A stretch of 64,000 bases of DNA from Barnesiella sp. An22 (lineage in GTDB: Bacteria; Bacteroidota; Bacteroidia; Bacteroidales; Barnesiellaceae), in assembly GCF_002159975.1 (NCBI RefSeq), contig NZ_NFJR01000007.1, positions 1 to 64,000 on the forward strand, in the 5' to 3' direction. The notes beneath the pieces were generated by a model. That model was given only the letters and a program-made list of their open reading frames with translations. It was not told where the DNA came from and did not search any database. The position numbers and the translations under genes are program-made. Of this stretch, positions 45,817-55,110 are shown piece by piece (positions within the stretch are counted from its first letter, which is position 1; the number at the start of each line of letters is the position of its first letter).

Positions 45817-47439
45817 TTATCTGTCCATATCGGGGATTACATAGTCGAGCGAACCGCCGATGGCAATGAGGTCGGCAATTTTACCACCACGACACATCGG
45901 GTCGAGCCCGCCGACCAGCGGCAAGCAGGCCGAGTTGATTTTCAACCGATACGGATTCTTATCCCCATGACTCTCGATAAAGATACCTATCGGGCCACGA
46001 CTGGCCTCGACCTGACGGAAGTAACGGCCTTCGGGCAGTTTGATAATAGGTTTCATCTTCAGTGCATAATCGCCCTCGGGGATATTGTCGATGAGTTGTT
46101 CGATGATGTGGATCGACTCCAGTATTTCATCCATACGCACCATGTAGCGGGCAAATACATCGCCCTCGGTGCGGACAATCTCTTTGAACTCTACCTTGTC
46201 GTACATGGCATAGGGGTGGTTCTTGCGCACGTCGCAGGCCCAGCCCGAAGCACGGCCCGACGGGCCGGCAATGCCGTACGAGATAGCATCCTCGCGAGAG
46301 AGCAGACCTACGCCTTTCATACGTTGCTGTGCAATCACGTTGCCCGTAAAGAGGGTGTGATAGTCTTTCAGCATGCCGGGCAAGTAGGCGCAAAACTCTT
46401 TCACCTTGCGTTGGAAGTCGGGATGAATGTCGGCCATAAGACCGCCAATCGTATAGTAGTTGAAGGTCATGCGGGCACCGCAAGTCTCTTCAAAGATGTC
46501 GAGTATTTTCTCACGATCGCGGAAACCGTAGAAGAAAGCCGTCGTTGCACCCAAGTCCATGCAAAAGGTTGCATAGAAGAGCAAGTGCGACGAGATACGC
46601 ATCAACTCATCCATGATGGTGCGCACATATTGTGCACGGGCCGGGATTTCGAGTTGAAGGGCATCCTCGATACAGAGGCACACGGCGTGACGGTTTTGCT
46701 GAGCCGACAGATAGTCGAGACGGTCGGCAAAGTGGAGTGTCTGCGGATAGGTGAGCGATTCGCACAACTTCTCGATTCCGCGGTGTACATAACCGCAATA
46801 GACATCGATTTTCTTGACAATCTCACCCTCGAGCGAGGTGCGCAGACGCAATACACCGTGCGTAGCGGGGTGTTGGGGACCGATGTTCACGACGAACTCT
46901 TCGGGTGCGAATATCGTGTTGGTGCGCTCCTCGAGTTTACCGTCGGGAGTCTCGACAATAGCGTGCGTTACATCGTCGACAGCCTCGTGCTCAAGCCGAA
47001 TGGGGTTAACCTCGGGGCTGGCATCGTAGTCTTTGCGCAGGGGGTATCCCACCCAGTCGTTGCGCAGGAACAACCGGCGCATGTCGGGGTGGTTGATGAA
47101 GCGGATGCCGAAGAAGTCGTAGACCTCACGTTCGTACAGATAGGCCGATTTCCAAAGGTCGGTAACCGAATGGAGCAACGGGTTTTCGCGGTCGGCCGTT
47201 TCGACTTTTACCGAAATTTGAGAATTGTCGGCCGTGCATGTGAAATAATAGACACAACCTAAGGTCTCGCCCCAGTCCATGCCTACGATAGAAACCAAAT
47301 AGTCGAAGTGCAGTTTGTCGTGCAAATAGAGTGCCAAATCGTGCCACTTGGCATCGGGAACCGACACTTCCAGAATGGTTCCTTCTACAAAGGTAGCCTC
47401 CGGCAGAAAACTGCTTATTTCTTGCTGTATGTTTGCCAT
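45817..47439 (-). CDS. nuoCD: NADH-quinone oxidoreductase fused subunits C and D (NuoCD)
   Basis: The 540-residue protein fuses the 30-kDa subunit NuoC (about residues 1-140, with REVYDFFGIRFINHPDMRRL and GYPLRKDY) to the 49-kDa subunit NuoD (from about 180, with VVNIGPQHPATHGVLRL). NuoD carries the quinone-site His in the GPQHPATHG loop and a C-terminal PMCRGGKIADLIAIGGSLDYVIPDMDR. The fusion is usual in this phylum and E. coli. It lies between nuoB and nuoH. Confidence 0.97.
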   Translation of the reverse strand: MANIQQEISSFLPEATFVEGTILEVSVPDAKWHDLALYLHDKLHFDYLVSIVGMDWGETLGCVYYFTCTADNSQISVKVETADRENPLLHSVTDLWKSAYLYEREVYDFFGIRFINHPDMRRLFLRNDWVGYPLRKDYDASPEVNPIRLEHEAVDDVTHAIVETPDGKLEERTNTIFAPEEFVVNIGPQHPATHGVLRLRTSLEGEIVKKIDVYCGYVHRGIEKLCESLTYPQTLHFADRLDYLSAQQNRHAVCLCIEDALQLEIPARAQYVRTIMDELMRISSHLLFYATFCMDLGATTAFFYGFRDREKILDIFEETCGARMTFNYYTIGGLMADIHPDFQRKVKEFCAYLPGMLKDYHTLFTGNVIAQQRMKGVGLLSREDAISYGIAGPSGRASGWACDVRKNHPYAMYDKVEFKEIVRTEGDVFARYMVRMDEILESIHIIEQLIDNIPEGDYALKMKPIIKLPEGRYFRQVEASRGPIGIFIESHGDKNPYRLKINSACLPLVGGLDPMCRGGKIADLIAIGGSLDYVIPDMDR

Positions 47440-47453
47440 ATAGGTAACTTATA

Positions 47454-48038
47454 TTATTTTCCTAATACTTTCTCTCGTTTTTCCTGACGATTTACGCCAC
47501 CGAAGAATTTCTCCACTTTCACCTTACGTTGCAACTGCATCAAGCCGTAGAACATGGCTTCGGGTCTCGGAGGACACCCCGGGATATAGACATCGACCGG
47601 AAGAATTTCGTCAACTCCTTTCAATACGTGATACGATTTTCTGAACGGCCCGCCCGATACGGCACAACCACCCACGGCTACCACATACTTGGGCTCGGCC
47701 AGCTGGTCGTACAACCGGCGCAATACAGGCGCCATGCGGTGTACGATGGTACCGGCTACCATCACAAAGTCGGCCTGACGCGGACTGGCACGAGCTACTT
47801 CAAACCCGAAACGGGCCATGTCGTACCGCGCTGCGCCGAGCGACATAAACTCGATACCGCAGCAACTTGTCGCAAAGGTAAGAGGCCACAGCGAGTTGGA
47901 GCGGCCCCAGTTGATAACCTCGTCAAGGCATCCCACCACCACATTGGTATTGGACGCTTTGAGTTCATTGATAAGCTGTTCAATATATTCATTGTCTTTG
48001 AAGTCTTCATACTTCATCGATTTGATTTTCACTTCCAT
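47454..48038 (-). CDS. nuoB: NADH-quinone oxidoreductase subunit B (NuoB), N2 cluster
   Basis: The 194-residue protein binds the N2 [4Fe-4S] cluster next to the quinone site. Cysteines lie in [22 protein letters not shown] and [11 protein letters not shown], the standard set including the tandem pair. Its start overlaps the nuoA end by 10 nt. The N-terminus (about 25 residues) is longer and charged, as in other Bacteroidota. Confidence 0.97.
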   Translation of the reverse strand: MEVKIKSMKYEDFKDNEYIEQLINELKASNTNVVVGCLDEVINWGRSNSLWPLTFATSCCGIEFMSLGAARYDMARFGFEVARASPRQADFVMVAGTIVHRMAPVLRRLYDQLAEPKYVVAVGGCAVSGGPFRKSYHVLKGVDEILPVDVYIPGCPPRPEAMFYGLMQLQRKVKVEKFFGGVNRQEKREKVLGK

Positions 48039-48379
48039 TCGAGTGCTCCTTTCTTCCAGGCATATACCAATCCCAGGATAAGTACTACCATGAAAAATAA
48101 AATATTAAATAATCCGGCTACACCTAAATCTTTCAATATAACCGCCCAGGGGAACAAGAATACCGTTTCGACGTCGAACATCAGATACAGAATGGCAAAC
48201 AGATAATAGCCTACCTTGAACTGCATCCACGATTCTCCTCGCGAGGGGATACCACACTCATAGGGCTCTCCCTTTTGCGGATTGAACGAGCGTGGCGAAA
48301 TGAGGCCGGCTATCAACAGAGCCGCTCCTACCAGCGCCAATCCGGTAATCAATACAACTACAAATAGTGCAGAATTCAT
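48029..48379 (-). CDS. nuoA: NADH-quinone oxidoreductase subunit A (NuoA)
   Basis: The 116-residue protein has three membrane helices and the conserved loop [46 protein letters not shown]; the Cys in the loop is the one whose exposure reports complex state. It is the first gene of the nuo-atp-nuo run. A leader of about 310 nt separates it from its nearest consensus -7 box. Confidence 0.96.
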   Translation of the reverse strand: MNSALFVVVLITGLALVGAALLIAGLISPRSFNPQKGEPYECGIPSRGESWMQFKVGYYLFAILYLMFDVETVFLFPWAVILKDLGVAGLFNILFFMVVLILGLVYAWKKGALEWK

Positions 48380-48692
48380 ACGTTAATTTAGTTTGTATTT
48401 ATTTTTTATTTTCCTTTCCAAATAACAAAGCCCCGTATTGTCACGAATGCAATACAAGGCCCGGTTGATAATTGTTATACACGAATCCCGAAAAAGAGAT
48501 ACGACACGGCCCTGCCATACAACCCTTCGTGCAGTTCCATATCGCCTTATTCCATTCCGAGACTTGCATATAAATTCTATTTTATTTCTATTCAAGGGGT
48601 TAATGCCGCAATTTCAGATATTCCCGAGCAGCGTTGTCCGTCCAGAAATCCTTCGTTTTACTGCAAATTATCCCTCGAAAATTTTTGTCGCA
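48380..48692 (-). other. Long leader region upstream of nuoA
   Basis: No convincing gene is seen here. On the minus strand a hairpin of GTATTG (48435-48440) and CAATAC (48450-48455), extended by GGCC/GGGGC-like pairing, lies about 55 nt before nuoA. The rest is AT-rich or unstructured by eye. If the -7 box at 48693 is used, this is a 5' UTR of about 310 nt, long enough to hold a regulatory element or small RNA. Confidence 0.45.
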
Positions 48693-48700
48693 CAAATATA
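48693..48700 (-). promoter_or_regulatory. Candidate -7 box of the nuo-atp cluster
   Basis: TATATTTG on the minus strand matches TAnnTTTG. A TTTG lies about 16 nt further upstream, slightly closer than the usual 19 nt. Confidence 0.5.
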
Positions 48701-48794
48701 CAAATTTTATTTTCAACAAAAGGCCAAGGGTCTGTTCTTTTTTATTTTTATCTGCATTTGGAGCCGAATTATCCGGGATTTGGGACAGTCCCAT

Positions 48795-48833
48795 AAAAAA
48801 GCCGAGCGACAGCCTTATGGCTGCCGCTCGGGC
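48795..48833 (-). terminator. Terminator of the TonB operon (after the TPR gene)
   Basis: On the minus strand GCCCGAGCGGCAGCC and GGCTGTCGCTCGGC form a stem of about 14 bp with one mismatch and a TTAT/ATAA loop, followed by TTTTTT. It lies 24 nt beyond the TPR gene stop. Confidence 0.88.
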
Positions 48834-48856
48834 ATATATCGAGCGAGTCGATTCGA

Positions 48857-50527
48857 TTACAAGGTATCGAGTGTCTTGAGGGCCTCGATAATCTCGGTAT
48901 TCTGCGGATCCAGTTCGAGCATCTTGTTCCAATAGTCTTTGGTAGCAGCGATGGCCTCGTTTTTCTTGGCGGGATTGGTTGTCTGCAGATAGTTGTAGTA
49001 ACCCAGGTATTTGTAAGCCTCGATGTAAACACGTTTCGTAGCGGCCTTCTCTTTGTTGGTAGCATCCTGGTCGAGGATACCCAGCGTCTCTTCATAGAGC
49101 GGTTTGGCCAAGCCCTCTTTCAGTTCGGGGTCACGCACGGCGGCGGCACGGGCACGCCACAGATAACCGCGGTAGTCCGTCGGAGAACGCTCTACAACCA
49201 CCTGGAACATCGAGTCGGCTTTAATCAGATACATGTCGCGCAAGGGGATGCTGTCCATGGCAGCCTGTCCGGCGCTGTAACAGATCTGACCCAGCAGATA
49301 GTAGTCCATCACGCGTTGGTTGTTTACGGTGTCGGCAGCCATGTATTGCTCGTATACGCTGATGGCATTTACATAGTCTTTGTTGCGCTCGTAGGTATCG
49401 CTCAACACTTTGAGAATGTCGGTACGGGTGTTGTCCAGTTCGTAGGCTTTCTCGTATTGTACGATAGCCTCGGCATATTTTTTCTCTTTCGAGAGGATGT
49501 CGCCATAGGTCAGGTAATCACGAGCGGTGAATACGTTGTCGCCGGGGTTCATGCCCAGGAACTCGATGGCAGCCTGCTCGGCAGCCTCCATGTTGCCCAA
49601 CTCGTAGTTGTCGTACATGACGATACGGCGGATTACGAAGTTCTCGGGGTCGTGAGCCAAAATCTCTTTGGCCAGCTCCAGCGACTCGTCATAGCGCTTG
49701 CCGTAGAAGAGCAGCGTAGCCAGACGGGGACGGTCGGTCTGGAAGTGGTTGGGATTCTGCATATACTTCTCATAAGCGGCAGCGGCCTTGGTGTATTGCG
49801 AGTTTTTGTAATAGGCTTCGGCCATTTCGCGCTGTGCAATAGCCGAGTTGGGAGCGATCTCCTGCAACTCCTCGAGTTTCTGGATAGCCAGCGTGGGGTT
49901 GATGTCGAAGTAGATGTGCGAATACTTTACATAAGCCTCGATACAGTTGGGGTCGAAATAGATTGCGTTTTCATAGCGTCCGCAAGCGTCGCCATACTTC
50001 TGTTGGTCTACCAGCACATCGCCCTCGAACATGAAATAGTCGGGGTATTTCTTATCGGCCTTGTACGATTTCTTCATATACTCTTCGTAGCCGGGGGTAC
50101 CGGTTTCGTAGTAGGCTTTGGCAATTGCCAGATTGATACCGGCATCTTTCTTGTTCTTGCCTTTGAGAGCCTCCTTGAAATATTTCTCGGCCTCTTTTTC
50201 GGCAGCTTCCTTGTCCGAACCGGTCAAAGCGAGTTTACCTTGGCCTACGATATTGTAGGCATAGAGGGGATCTTCGGTGAGACCTTTCTTGTAATATTCG
50301 GCAGCCGTGGTGTAGTCTTTGTTACCGAAAGCGATTTCGCCCAGGTAATAATACGATTCTGCCTTATTGGTTCCTGCATCGTCGAGCGTACGCTCCAACA
50401 GGATTTTTGCCCGATCGGGCTGACCTGCTTTGAAATACTCTATTCCATCGGTGTAGCTGGCAGCAAAAGCGGTCAACGTGCCGGCAGCAAGGAACAGTGA
50501 AAATACGAATTTAAGACTTGATTTCAT
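48857..50527 (-). CDS. TPR-repeat periplasmic protein of the TonB operon
   Basis: The 556-residue precursor has a signal peptide cut near TAFA and at least ten tetratricopeptide-like helical repeats, for example AESYYYLGEIAFGNKDYTTAAEYYKKGL and AEAIVQYEKAYELDNTRTDILK. It is a scaffold protein in the periplasm. It is last in the exbB-exbD-exbD-tonB operon, after the PstS-like gene, a conserved order in Bacteroidota. It may organise the TonB complex or bind the PstS-like protein, but its partner is not known. Confidence 0.88.
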   Translation of the reverse strand: MKSSLKFVFSLFLAAGTLTAFAASYTDGIEYFKAGQPDRAKILLERTLDDAGTNKAESYYYLGEIAFGNKDYTTAAEYYKKGLTEDPLYAYNIVGQGKLALTGSDKEAAEKEAEKYFKEALKGKNKKDAGINLAIAKAYYETGTPGYEEYMKKSYKADKKYPDYFMFEGDVLVDQQKYGDACGRYENAIYFDPNCIEAYVKYSHIYFDINPTLAIQKLEELQEIAPNSAIAQREMAEAYYKNSQYTKAAAAYEKYMQNPNHFQTDRPRLATLLFYGKRYDESLELAKEILAHDPENFVIRRIVMYDNYELGNMEAAEQAAIEFLGMNPGDNVFTARDYLTYGDILSKEKKYAEAIVQYEKAYELDNTRTDILKVLSDTYERNKDYVNAISVYEQYMAADTVNNQRVMDYYLLGQICYSAGQAAMDSIPLRDMYLIKADSMFQVVVERSPTDYRGYLWRARAAAVRDPELKEGLAKPLYEETLGILDQDATNKEKAATKRVYIEAYKYLGYYNYLQTTNPAKKNEAIAATKDYWNKMLELDPQNTEIIEALKTLDTL

Positions 50528-50561
50528 TGATATATATTTAAGTTGATAATTTTCTGCTTAG

Positions 50562-51530
50562 TTAAAAATTTTCGGTAATGCTTACATCTCTTTTTAACGC
50601 GATATTGGCTTGCCAAGGTACAATACCTGTCTTAAAAATTATTAACTGACCACGTTGCGAAGAGACAAACTTGGTAAAACCGGTGGGCAGTCCGTTGCGC
50701 GGATCTGTCGTAATCATGTAAATCGGACGGGTGAGCGGATAGTCGCCCGTAGCTATGTAGTATTGATAAGGTTTGTAGGGATCGTATCCCGGAGCCTTGC
50801 GAACGGCCATCACTTTGACCACATCGGTAAACGAGGTGTTGGTCGAGTCGGCCTCATTGCCTATCCAACTGGCACCTATCACACCTATCGCATTGGGGGT
50901 TTGTGCCACATAGTCGATAACAGCCTGATTGGATTTCTGGGCATACAGCCCTTGGTACAGAGGTTTGCCCTGACACAAGGAGTCTATGGCATAGCGCATG
51001 GAACTGGAGCCCTGATTGTCGAACACGAAATTGATTTTGCCCAGCGACGAACCGGGATAGATCTGATTCCAGGCCGTAGCCTCGCCGGTCACAATCTTGC
51101 GCAACTCATCGACCGAGATGACGTCGTGCTTGTTGTTCTTGTTCACAATAAAAGCGATGCCGTCGAGAGCAATCTGTACGGTACGTACCCGCAACTGACG
51201 CGACTTGAACGACGCCTCTTCCTGCGGAGTGAGCTTGCGGGTGGCTACAGCCAACCGCACACTGTCTTGCAGCAACATGTTCAACGCCTCGGCTTCGCTC
51301 ACATAATAGGGAATAATCGAAGCCTTGGGATAAGCGGCCTCAAATACGGTAATCTCTTGCTCCATGATGGGCTCGAAACTTTCGTCACAACTAATGTCGA
51401 TTACCCCCGAGGTGATGGTCTCCTTCACTTTGCGCTCGCCCTTCTCATCTTCACTGTTTTGGCACGACGAGCACGACGAAACGAGGGCTGCAAGAAGCAC
51501 GACAAACGAAAATGACAGCAACTTATTCAT
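50562..51530 (-). CDS. PstS-like substrate-binding lipoprotein of the TonB operon
   Basis: The 322-residue precursor has a lipobox (LVSSC, Cys20). It shows the type-2 periplasmic binding protein fold of the PstS family: GVIDISCDESFEPIMEQEI, LAVATRKLTPQE, VFDNQGSSSMRYAIDSL, and the C-terminal FVSSQRGQLIIFKTGIVPW. A real Pst uptake system would need pstCAB, which is not nearby. Its place between tonB and the TPR gene suggests a structural or sensory role in outer-membrane energisation. This role is inferred only. Confidence 0.85.
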   Translation of the reverse strand: MNKLLSFSFVVLLAALVSSCSSCQNSEDEKGERKVKETITSGVIDISCDESFEPIMEQEITVFEAAYPKASIIPYYVSEAEALNMLLQDSVRLAVATRKLTPQEEASFKSRQLRVRTVQIALDGIAFIVNKNNKHDVISVDELRKIVTGEATAWNQIYPGSSLGKINFVFDNQGSSSMRYAIDSLCQGKPLYQGLYAQKSNQAVIDYVAQTPNAIGVIGASWIGNEADSTNTSFTDVVKVMAVRKAPGYDPYKPYQYYIATGDYPLTRPIYMITTDPRNGLPTGFTKFVSSQRGQLIIFKTGIVPWQANIALKRDVSITENF

Positions 51531-51542
51531 AATCCCATTTTT

Positions 51543-51782
51543 TTATTTCATTCCTACGAACAATCGGTATCCCCTGAAAACTCCATATACAGCAAACACG
51601 ACCCCCATAATATAGCGCACAATGTCATACAAGTTGGAAAAGAAGGTGGTGAAAAGCAACAAATAAGCCATACTCAGATAGATGGCTATCATAATCATGC
51701 CCAAAACGACATTCATACCCAGCGGACGCCGTTTTGCCTCGGCGTTCTCTTCTTCGTCATAGCGGCCGTATTTCTGTTCCAT
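51543..51782 (-). CDS. Small two-helix membrane protein of the TonB operon
   Basis: The 79-residue protein has a charged N-terminus (EQKYGRYDEEENAEAKRRPLG) and two membrane helices (NVVLGMIMIAIYLSMAYLLLF and YDIVRYIMGVVFAVYGVF). A start at 51782 is preferred to the longer 51812. No family name is recalled. It lies between tonB and the PstS-like gene, in an order seen in other Bacteroidota, and may be an accessory of the ExbBD motor. Confidence 0.75.
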   Translation of the reverse strand: MEQKYGRYDEEENAEAKRRPLGMNVVLGMIMIAIYLSMAYLLLFTTFFSNLYDIVRYIMGVVFAVYGVFRGYRLFVGMK

Positions 51783-51881
51783 AAATATTGATTTTTTATA
51801 AAATACCCGCAACCTAAAATCATGGGATAATAGGCTGCGAGTATTATATTCACGAATCTCTTGATTAAAACAATCGAGAGA

Positions 51882-52700
51882 TTACAAAAGTTTAAATACA
51901 ACGGGCAATGTGAAGTATACCGGCACGTTGTTACCGTTTTGCTTACCGGGAATCCACTTGGGCATGCTCTTCACAACGCGGATAGCCTCCTTGTCGCAAG
52001 TGGGGTCCAAACTACGCAATACAGTCACGTTGTCGATGGTACCGGTCTTCGATACGACGAATCGCAGAATTACACGACCCTGAATACCGTTTTCCTGAGC
52101 GATAACCGGGTATTTGAGGTTATCACGGATAAACTTCATCAGCTCGGCTTCGCCACCGGGGAAGGTAGGCATCTGCTCTACAGCTTCGTAGGGTTTCTCT
52201 TCCTCTACGACAGGTTCGGCAATCACTTCGCGGAAGTCGGCAATATCCTGACCGTGTTCTTCGTCATTACCTTTTACGTCGGCGATAGAGATGTTTACTT
52301 TCGACTGAGTCAACTCGTCTTGCGACTTCAACTCTTCTTCGTCAGAAACCTCTTCGTCTTTCTTGATTACAGGTGCGGTAAATTTGATAGAACTCTTCAA
52401 GGGAGGGGGGGGAGGCGTTTCTACCAAGGGTTGAACCTCTTGTTTCTCTACCTCGGCCTCGGGCAGTTGCGACATTTCTACTACGGTAGAAATCTCTTCT
52501 TCAGCTTCACCAATCTTGAAAGAATCCACAATATACGGGAGCGCAAAGGCAAAAGCTACAACACAGATAACACCTACGGTGGCCCATGTGTAACGCTTAG
52601 GCGAATTTACCCGCAACAGGTATGCGCCGAATGCTTTGTTTTTCCCGACAAAAACTAAGTCGCACCATTCTTTCGAAGTTAAATCTACATTCTTTGACAT
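51882..52700 (-). CDS. tonB: Energy transducer TonB
   Basis: The 272-residue protein has a cytoplasmic N-terminus of about 35 residues (KEWCDLVFVGKNKAFGAYLLR), one membrane helix (WATVGVICVVAFAFALPYIV) and a Pro/Glu-rich spanning region with PPPPPLK. The C-terminal TonB domain follows, with YPVIAQENGIQGRVILRFVVSKTGTIDN and a KAIRVVKSMPKW-like end. It transfers proton-motive energy to outer-membrane receptors. It follows two exbD genes. Confidence 0.95.
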   Translation of the reverse strand: MSKNVDLTSKEWCDLVFVGKNKAFGAYLLRVNSPKRYTWATVGVICVVAFAFALPYIVDSFKIGEAEEEISTVVEMSQLPEAEVEKQEVQPLVETPPPPPLKSSIKFTAPVIKKDEEVSDEEELKSQDELTQSKVNISIADVKGNDEEHGQDIADFREVIAEPVVEEEKPYEAVEQMPTFPGGEAELMKFIRDNLKYPVIAQENGIQGRVILRFVVSKTGTIDNVTVLRSLDPTCDKEAIRVVKSMPKWIPGKQNGNNVPVYFTLPVVFKLL

Positions 52701-52725
52701 TTTTCTTCTCCTTTAATGTGTACTA

Positions 52726-53409
52726 TTAGTTCTTCAATGCGGTGTCTATCTGATCGGAAAGAGCACCCTTCTTCTCGTAATTCTCTATCAGGAACAGGTC
52801 GCCTTCGGTGATATCGACGATGGCATAACGGCCAATATCGCAGATAATCATCTCGTCGAGGGCATCGATCAGGTTGCGGTACGAAGCACCGTTTTTACCA
52901 TTCTCATCAGCCAGTTTGGCCTTGATCATCACCACAGGCGAACCTTTGGTTTTCTTGGCCTCGGTAACCAGCGAATCGAAAGTCACCTCGTCGATCTCTT
53001 TTCTCTTTTTACGTTCCTTCAAATCTTTCACCTTGTTCACAACGGTCTTGTTGCGTTCAAGGAGGAGAGCTCTCAGACCATCAGCTCCATAAGACGATTC
53101 AACCAGCGAGGTATAATCTTCGTATTTGGGTTGTCCCAGGTAGTAGAATACCCGGTCGTTGTCGCCCAACAGGATGGTTATAGCCTCCGATTCCTTCACC
53201 TTATTTTGCTCTTCTTCTGTTACCTTGTCGTTGGTAGGCATACTGATCTCCATTGTCTGGGGTTTGCTCAACGTCGTACAGAACATGAAGAAGGTGATCA
53301 AAAGCATGTTCATATCAACCATGGGAGTAAAGTCCACATGGATTTTCATTTTCTTCTGTTGTCCTTTCTTCCCGCCTTTACCCGAGTCTTTTACTTCTAC
53401 TTCTGCCAT
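52726..53409 (-). CDS. exbD: ExbD/TolR-family biopolymer transporter (second copy)
   Basis: The 227-residue protein has an N-terminal charged stretch, one membrane helix (PMVDMNMLLITFFMFCTTLSKP) with the conserved Asp of the proton path, and a periplasmic domain of about 150 residues. It is larger than E. coli ExbD (141 aa) because of a Lys-rich insert (KTVVNKVKDLKERKKRKEIDEV). It pairs with the first ExbD copy, 21 nt upstream, in the same motor. Confidence 0.92.
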   Translation of the reverse strand: MAEVEVKDSGKGGKKGQQKKMKIHVDFTPMVDMNMLLITFFMFCTTLSKPQTMEISMPTNDKVTEEEQNKVKESEAITILLGDNDRVFYYLGQPKYEDYTSLVESSYGADGLRALLLERNKTVVNKVKDLKERKKRKEIDEVTFDSLVTEAKKTKGSPVVMIKAKLADENGKNGASYRNLIDALDEMIICDIGRYAIVDITEGDLFLIENYEKKGALSDQIDTALKN

Positions 53410-53430
53410 AATTCAATTCCTTTCATGACT

Positions 53431-54048
53431 TTAGTTATTTTCTTCTTCTGCGGGTAAACTCTTCAATGAAGTAAGCAGATTGTAACGGTTTTCCTTGATG
53501 TCCTGCAACGAACTCATCACGTTTTTGATTTTGTCATAGGGGGTCGACTGGTCGGCCTTGATGGCAATCTTCAAATCGGGATTGTTCTTGCGGGCAGCAC
53601 GTACCCACTCTTTAAACTCGTTGTTGGTACTGTCGCAGGGGATACCGTAGTTTTTGAGGGTCTTATCCTGGATATCGGATTTCAGATCAAGGAAACCCGG
53701 CATCTGTTTGATAGGTACACCAAACGAGTTTGCCAATCTGAACTTATTTATTTGCTCGGGAGTAAACGAGACTCCGTACATACTACTCATTGCGTTCAAT
53801 ACATTCACCCTATCCTCTTGTTTGTCGAGACTGATAAAGATTTTCCCGGACGGCTCGATCAACACCTGAAGCACATTGATTTCAGGGATTTTGATTTCGG
53901 ATACCGAAGAGGGGGTACTCACTTGCACAGGCTCTTTCTGAACGAAGGTCGATGTCAGCATGAAGAAAGTAAGCAGAAGCACGGTAACGTCACTCATCGC
54001 GGTCATATCGATGAGCGTACTCTTCTTTTTTACTTTTACTTTAGCCAT
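53431..54048 (-). CDS. exbD: ExbD/TolR-family biopolymer transporter (first copy)
   Basis: The 205-residue protein has one membrane helix (AMSDVTVLLLTFFMLTSTFV) with the conserved Asp. A periplasmic domain follows with VLQVLIEPSGKIFISLDKQED and AIKADQSTPYDKIKNVMSSLQ. It differs clearly in sequence from the second copy, so the two may form a hetero-dimer in the ExbB channel. Confidence 0.92.
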   Translation of the reverse strand: MAKVKVKKKSTLIDMTAMSDVTVLLLTFFMLTSTFVQKEPVQVSTPSSVSEIKIPEINVLQVLIEPSGKIFISLDKQEDRVNVLNAMSSMYGVSFTPEQINKFRLANSFGVPIKQMPGFLDLKSDIQDKTLKNYGIPCDSTNNEFKEWVRAARKNNPDLKIAIKADQSTPYDKIKNVMSSLQDIKENRYNLLTSLKSLPAEEENN

Positions 54049-54075
54049 ATAATGGTCCTTTCGATTTTATGCCGA

Positions 54076-54885
54076 TTACTTGTGAGTAGCAGCGAATGTG
54101 TTAACAATGCAGAAACCTACCTCGTCGATAGCGTAGGTGATGTTGTCGATTCTGTTAGAGAAATAGTTATACGAAATTACAGCGAGTGCACCAGTTGCGA
54201 TACCGAATGCCGTGTTTACAAGGGCCTCGGAAATACCGGTCGACAGGGCAACCGAGTCAGGAGCACCGGCAGTGGCCAGAGCCTGGAACGATTTGATCAT
54301 ACCCAACACAGTACCGAGAAGTCCGACCAGCGTACCCAGCGTCGTCATGGTAGCAACGATAGGCAAGTTCTGTTGCATGGCAGGCATTTCGAGAGCAGCA
54401 GCCTCTTCGAGTTGTTTTTGGATAGCCTCGATTTTTTGTTCTTTCGACAGCGTGTCGTCGTGTTCAACTTCGCCGTAGCGGATAAGAGCCGAAGCAACTA
54501 CGCTGGCAACCGTACCACGTTGTTTTTCGCAGAGAGCTTGAGCACCGGCGATGTCGCCTTTTTCCAAAGCAGCTTTTACAGCGGCAACGAATTTGTCGAC
54601 ACTACCTTTACCTTTAACGCTCAACATGGCGATGAAACGCTCAACCGAGAGAACGATTACCGTCAACAGCAAAGTTTGCAGAATAGGTACGATGAAACCA
54701 CCTTTATAGATTGTACCCAGCAGATTCAGAGGATGTCCACCCTCGGGATCGCCACCTTCAAAGTTTGTAGGAGCACCAAGTACTTGAGTAAATACCACCA
54801 ATGCGATGATAAAACAGATGATGATTACAATAAATGCGTTTTTTATACCGCGCACCTTGTTCTTTTTAGCTTTTTTAGCTTCCAT
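54076..54885 (-). CDS. exbB: ExbB/TolQ/MotA proton-channel protein
   Basis: The 269-residue protein has an N-terminal helix, a cytoplasmic loop, and the two conserved membrane helices. The signature MQQNLPIVATMTTLGTLVGLLGTVLGMIKSF and the ALVNTAFGIATGALAVISYN segment line the pore. It is the pentameric channel of the TonB motor. It is first in the operon, with a leader of about 210 nt after its -7 box. Confidence 0.94.
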   Translation of the reverse strand: MEAKKAKKNKVRGIKNAFIVIIICFIIALVVFTQVLGAPTNFEGGDPEGGHPLNLLGTIYKGGFIVPILQTLLLTVIVLSVERFIAMLSVKGKGSVDKFVAAVKAALEKGDIAGAQALCEKQRGTVASVVASALIRYGEVEHDDTLSKEQKIEAIQKQLEEAAALEMPAMQQNLPIVATMTTLGTLVGLLGTVLGMIKSFQALATAGAPDSVALSTGISEALVNTAFGIATGALAVISYNYFSNRIDNITYAIDEVGFCIVNTFAATHK

Positions 54886-55102
54886 AATTAAATAAAATCT
54901 AAGTGTTTGTATTAGTTATTTAGTTCAGTTCAATCCTTTATTTCACCCGTTCGGCACTGTATCCCGCGAAATTATCCTCGCTCGCACACTGCCTATTTCA
55001 TAAAACGTATACACTCCTACATTTATTATATGCAAAGGGCTCTTTCCGAGGGCTCATCCCTTCTTTTCGAGTCCAATTGTTACCTTTTTTGCATTTGTGC
55101 GT

Positions 55103-55110
55103 CAAATGTA
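55103..55110 (-). promoter_or_regulatory. -7 box of the exbB-tonB operon
   Basis: TACATTTG on the minus strand matches TAnnTTTG. The upstream -33 is only TTTC-like. It would give a leader of about 210 nt. Confidence 0.5.

Noticed and set aside
48600-48932. Minus-strand open frame of 110 codons between nuoA and the TPR gene
   Set aside because: It overlaps the end of the TPR gene and crosses that gene's terminator. No domain or start signal was seen.
50562-51530. PstS-like gene as part of a phosphate ABC transporter
   Set aside because: No pstC, pstA, pstB or phoU lies nearby; the neighbours are all TonB-system genes.
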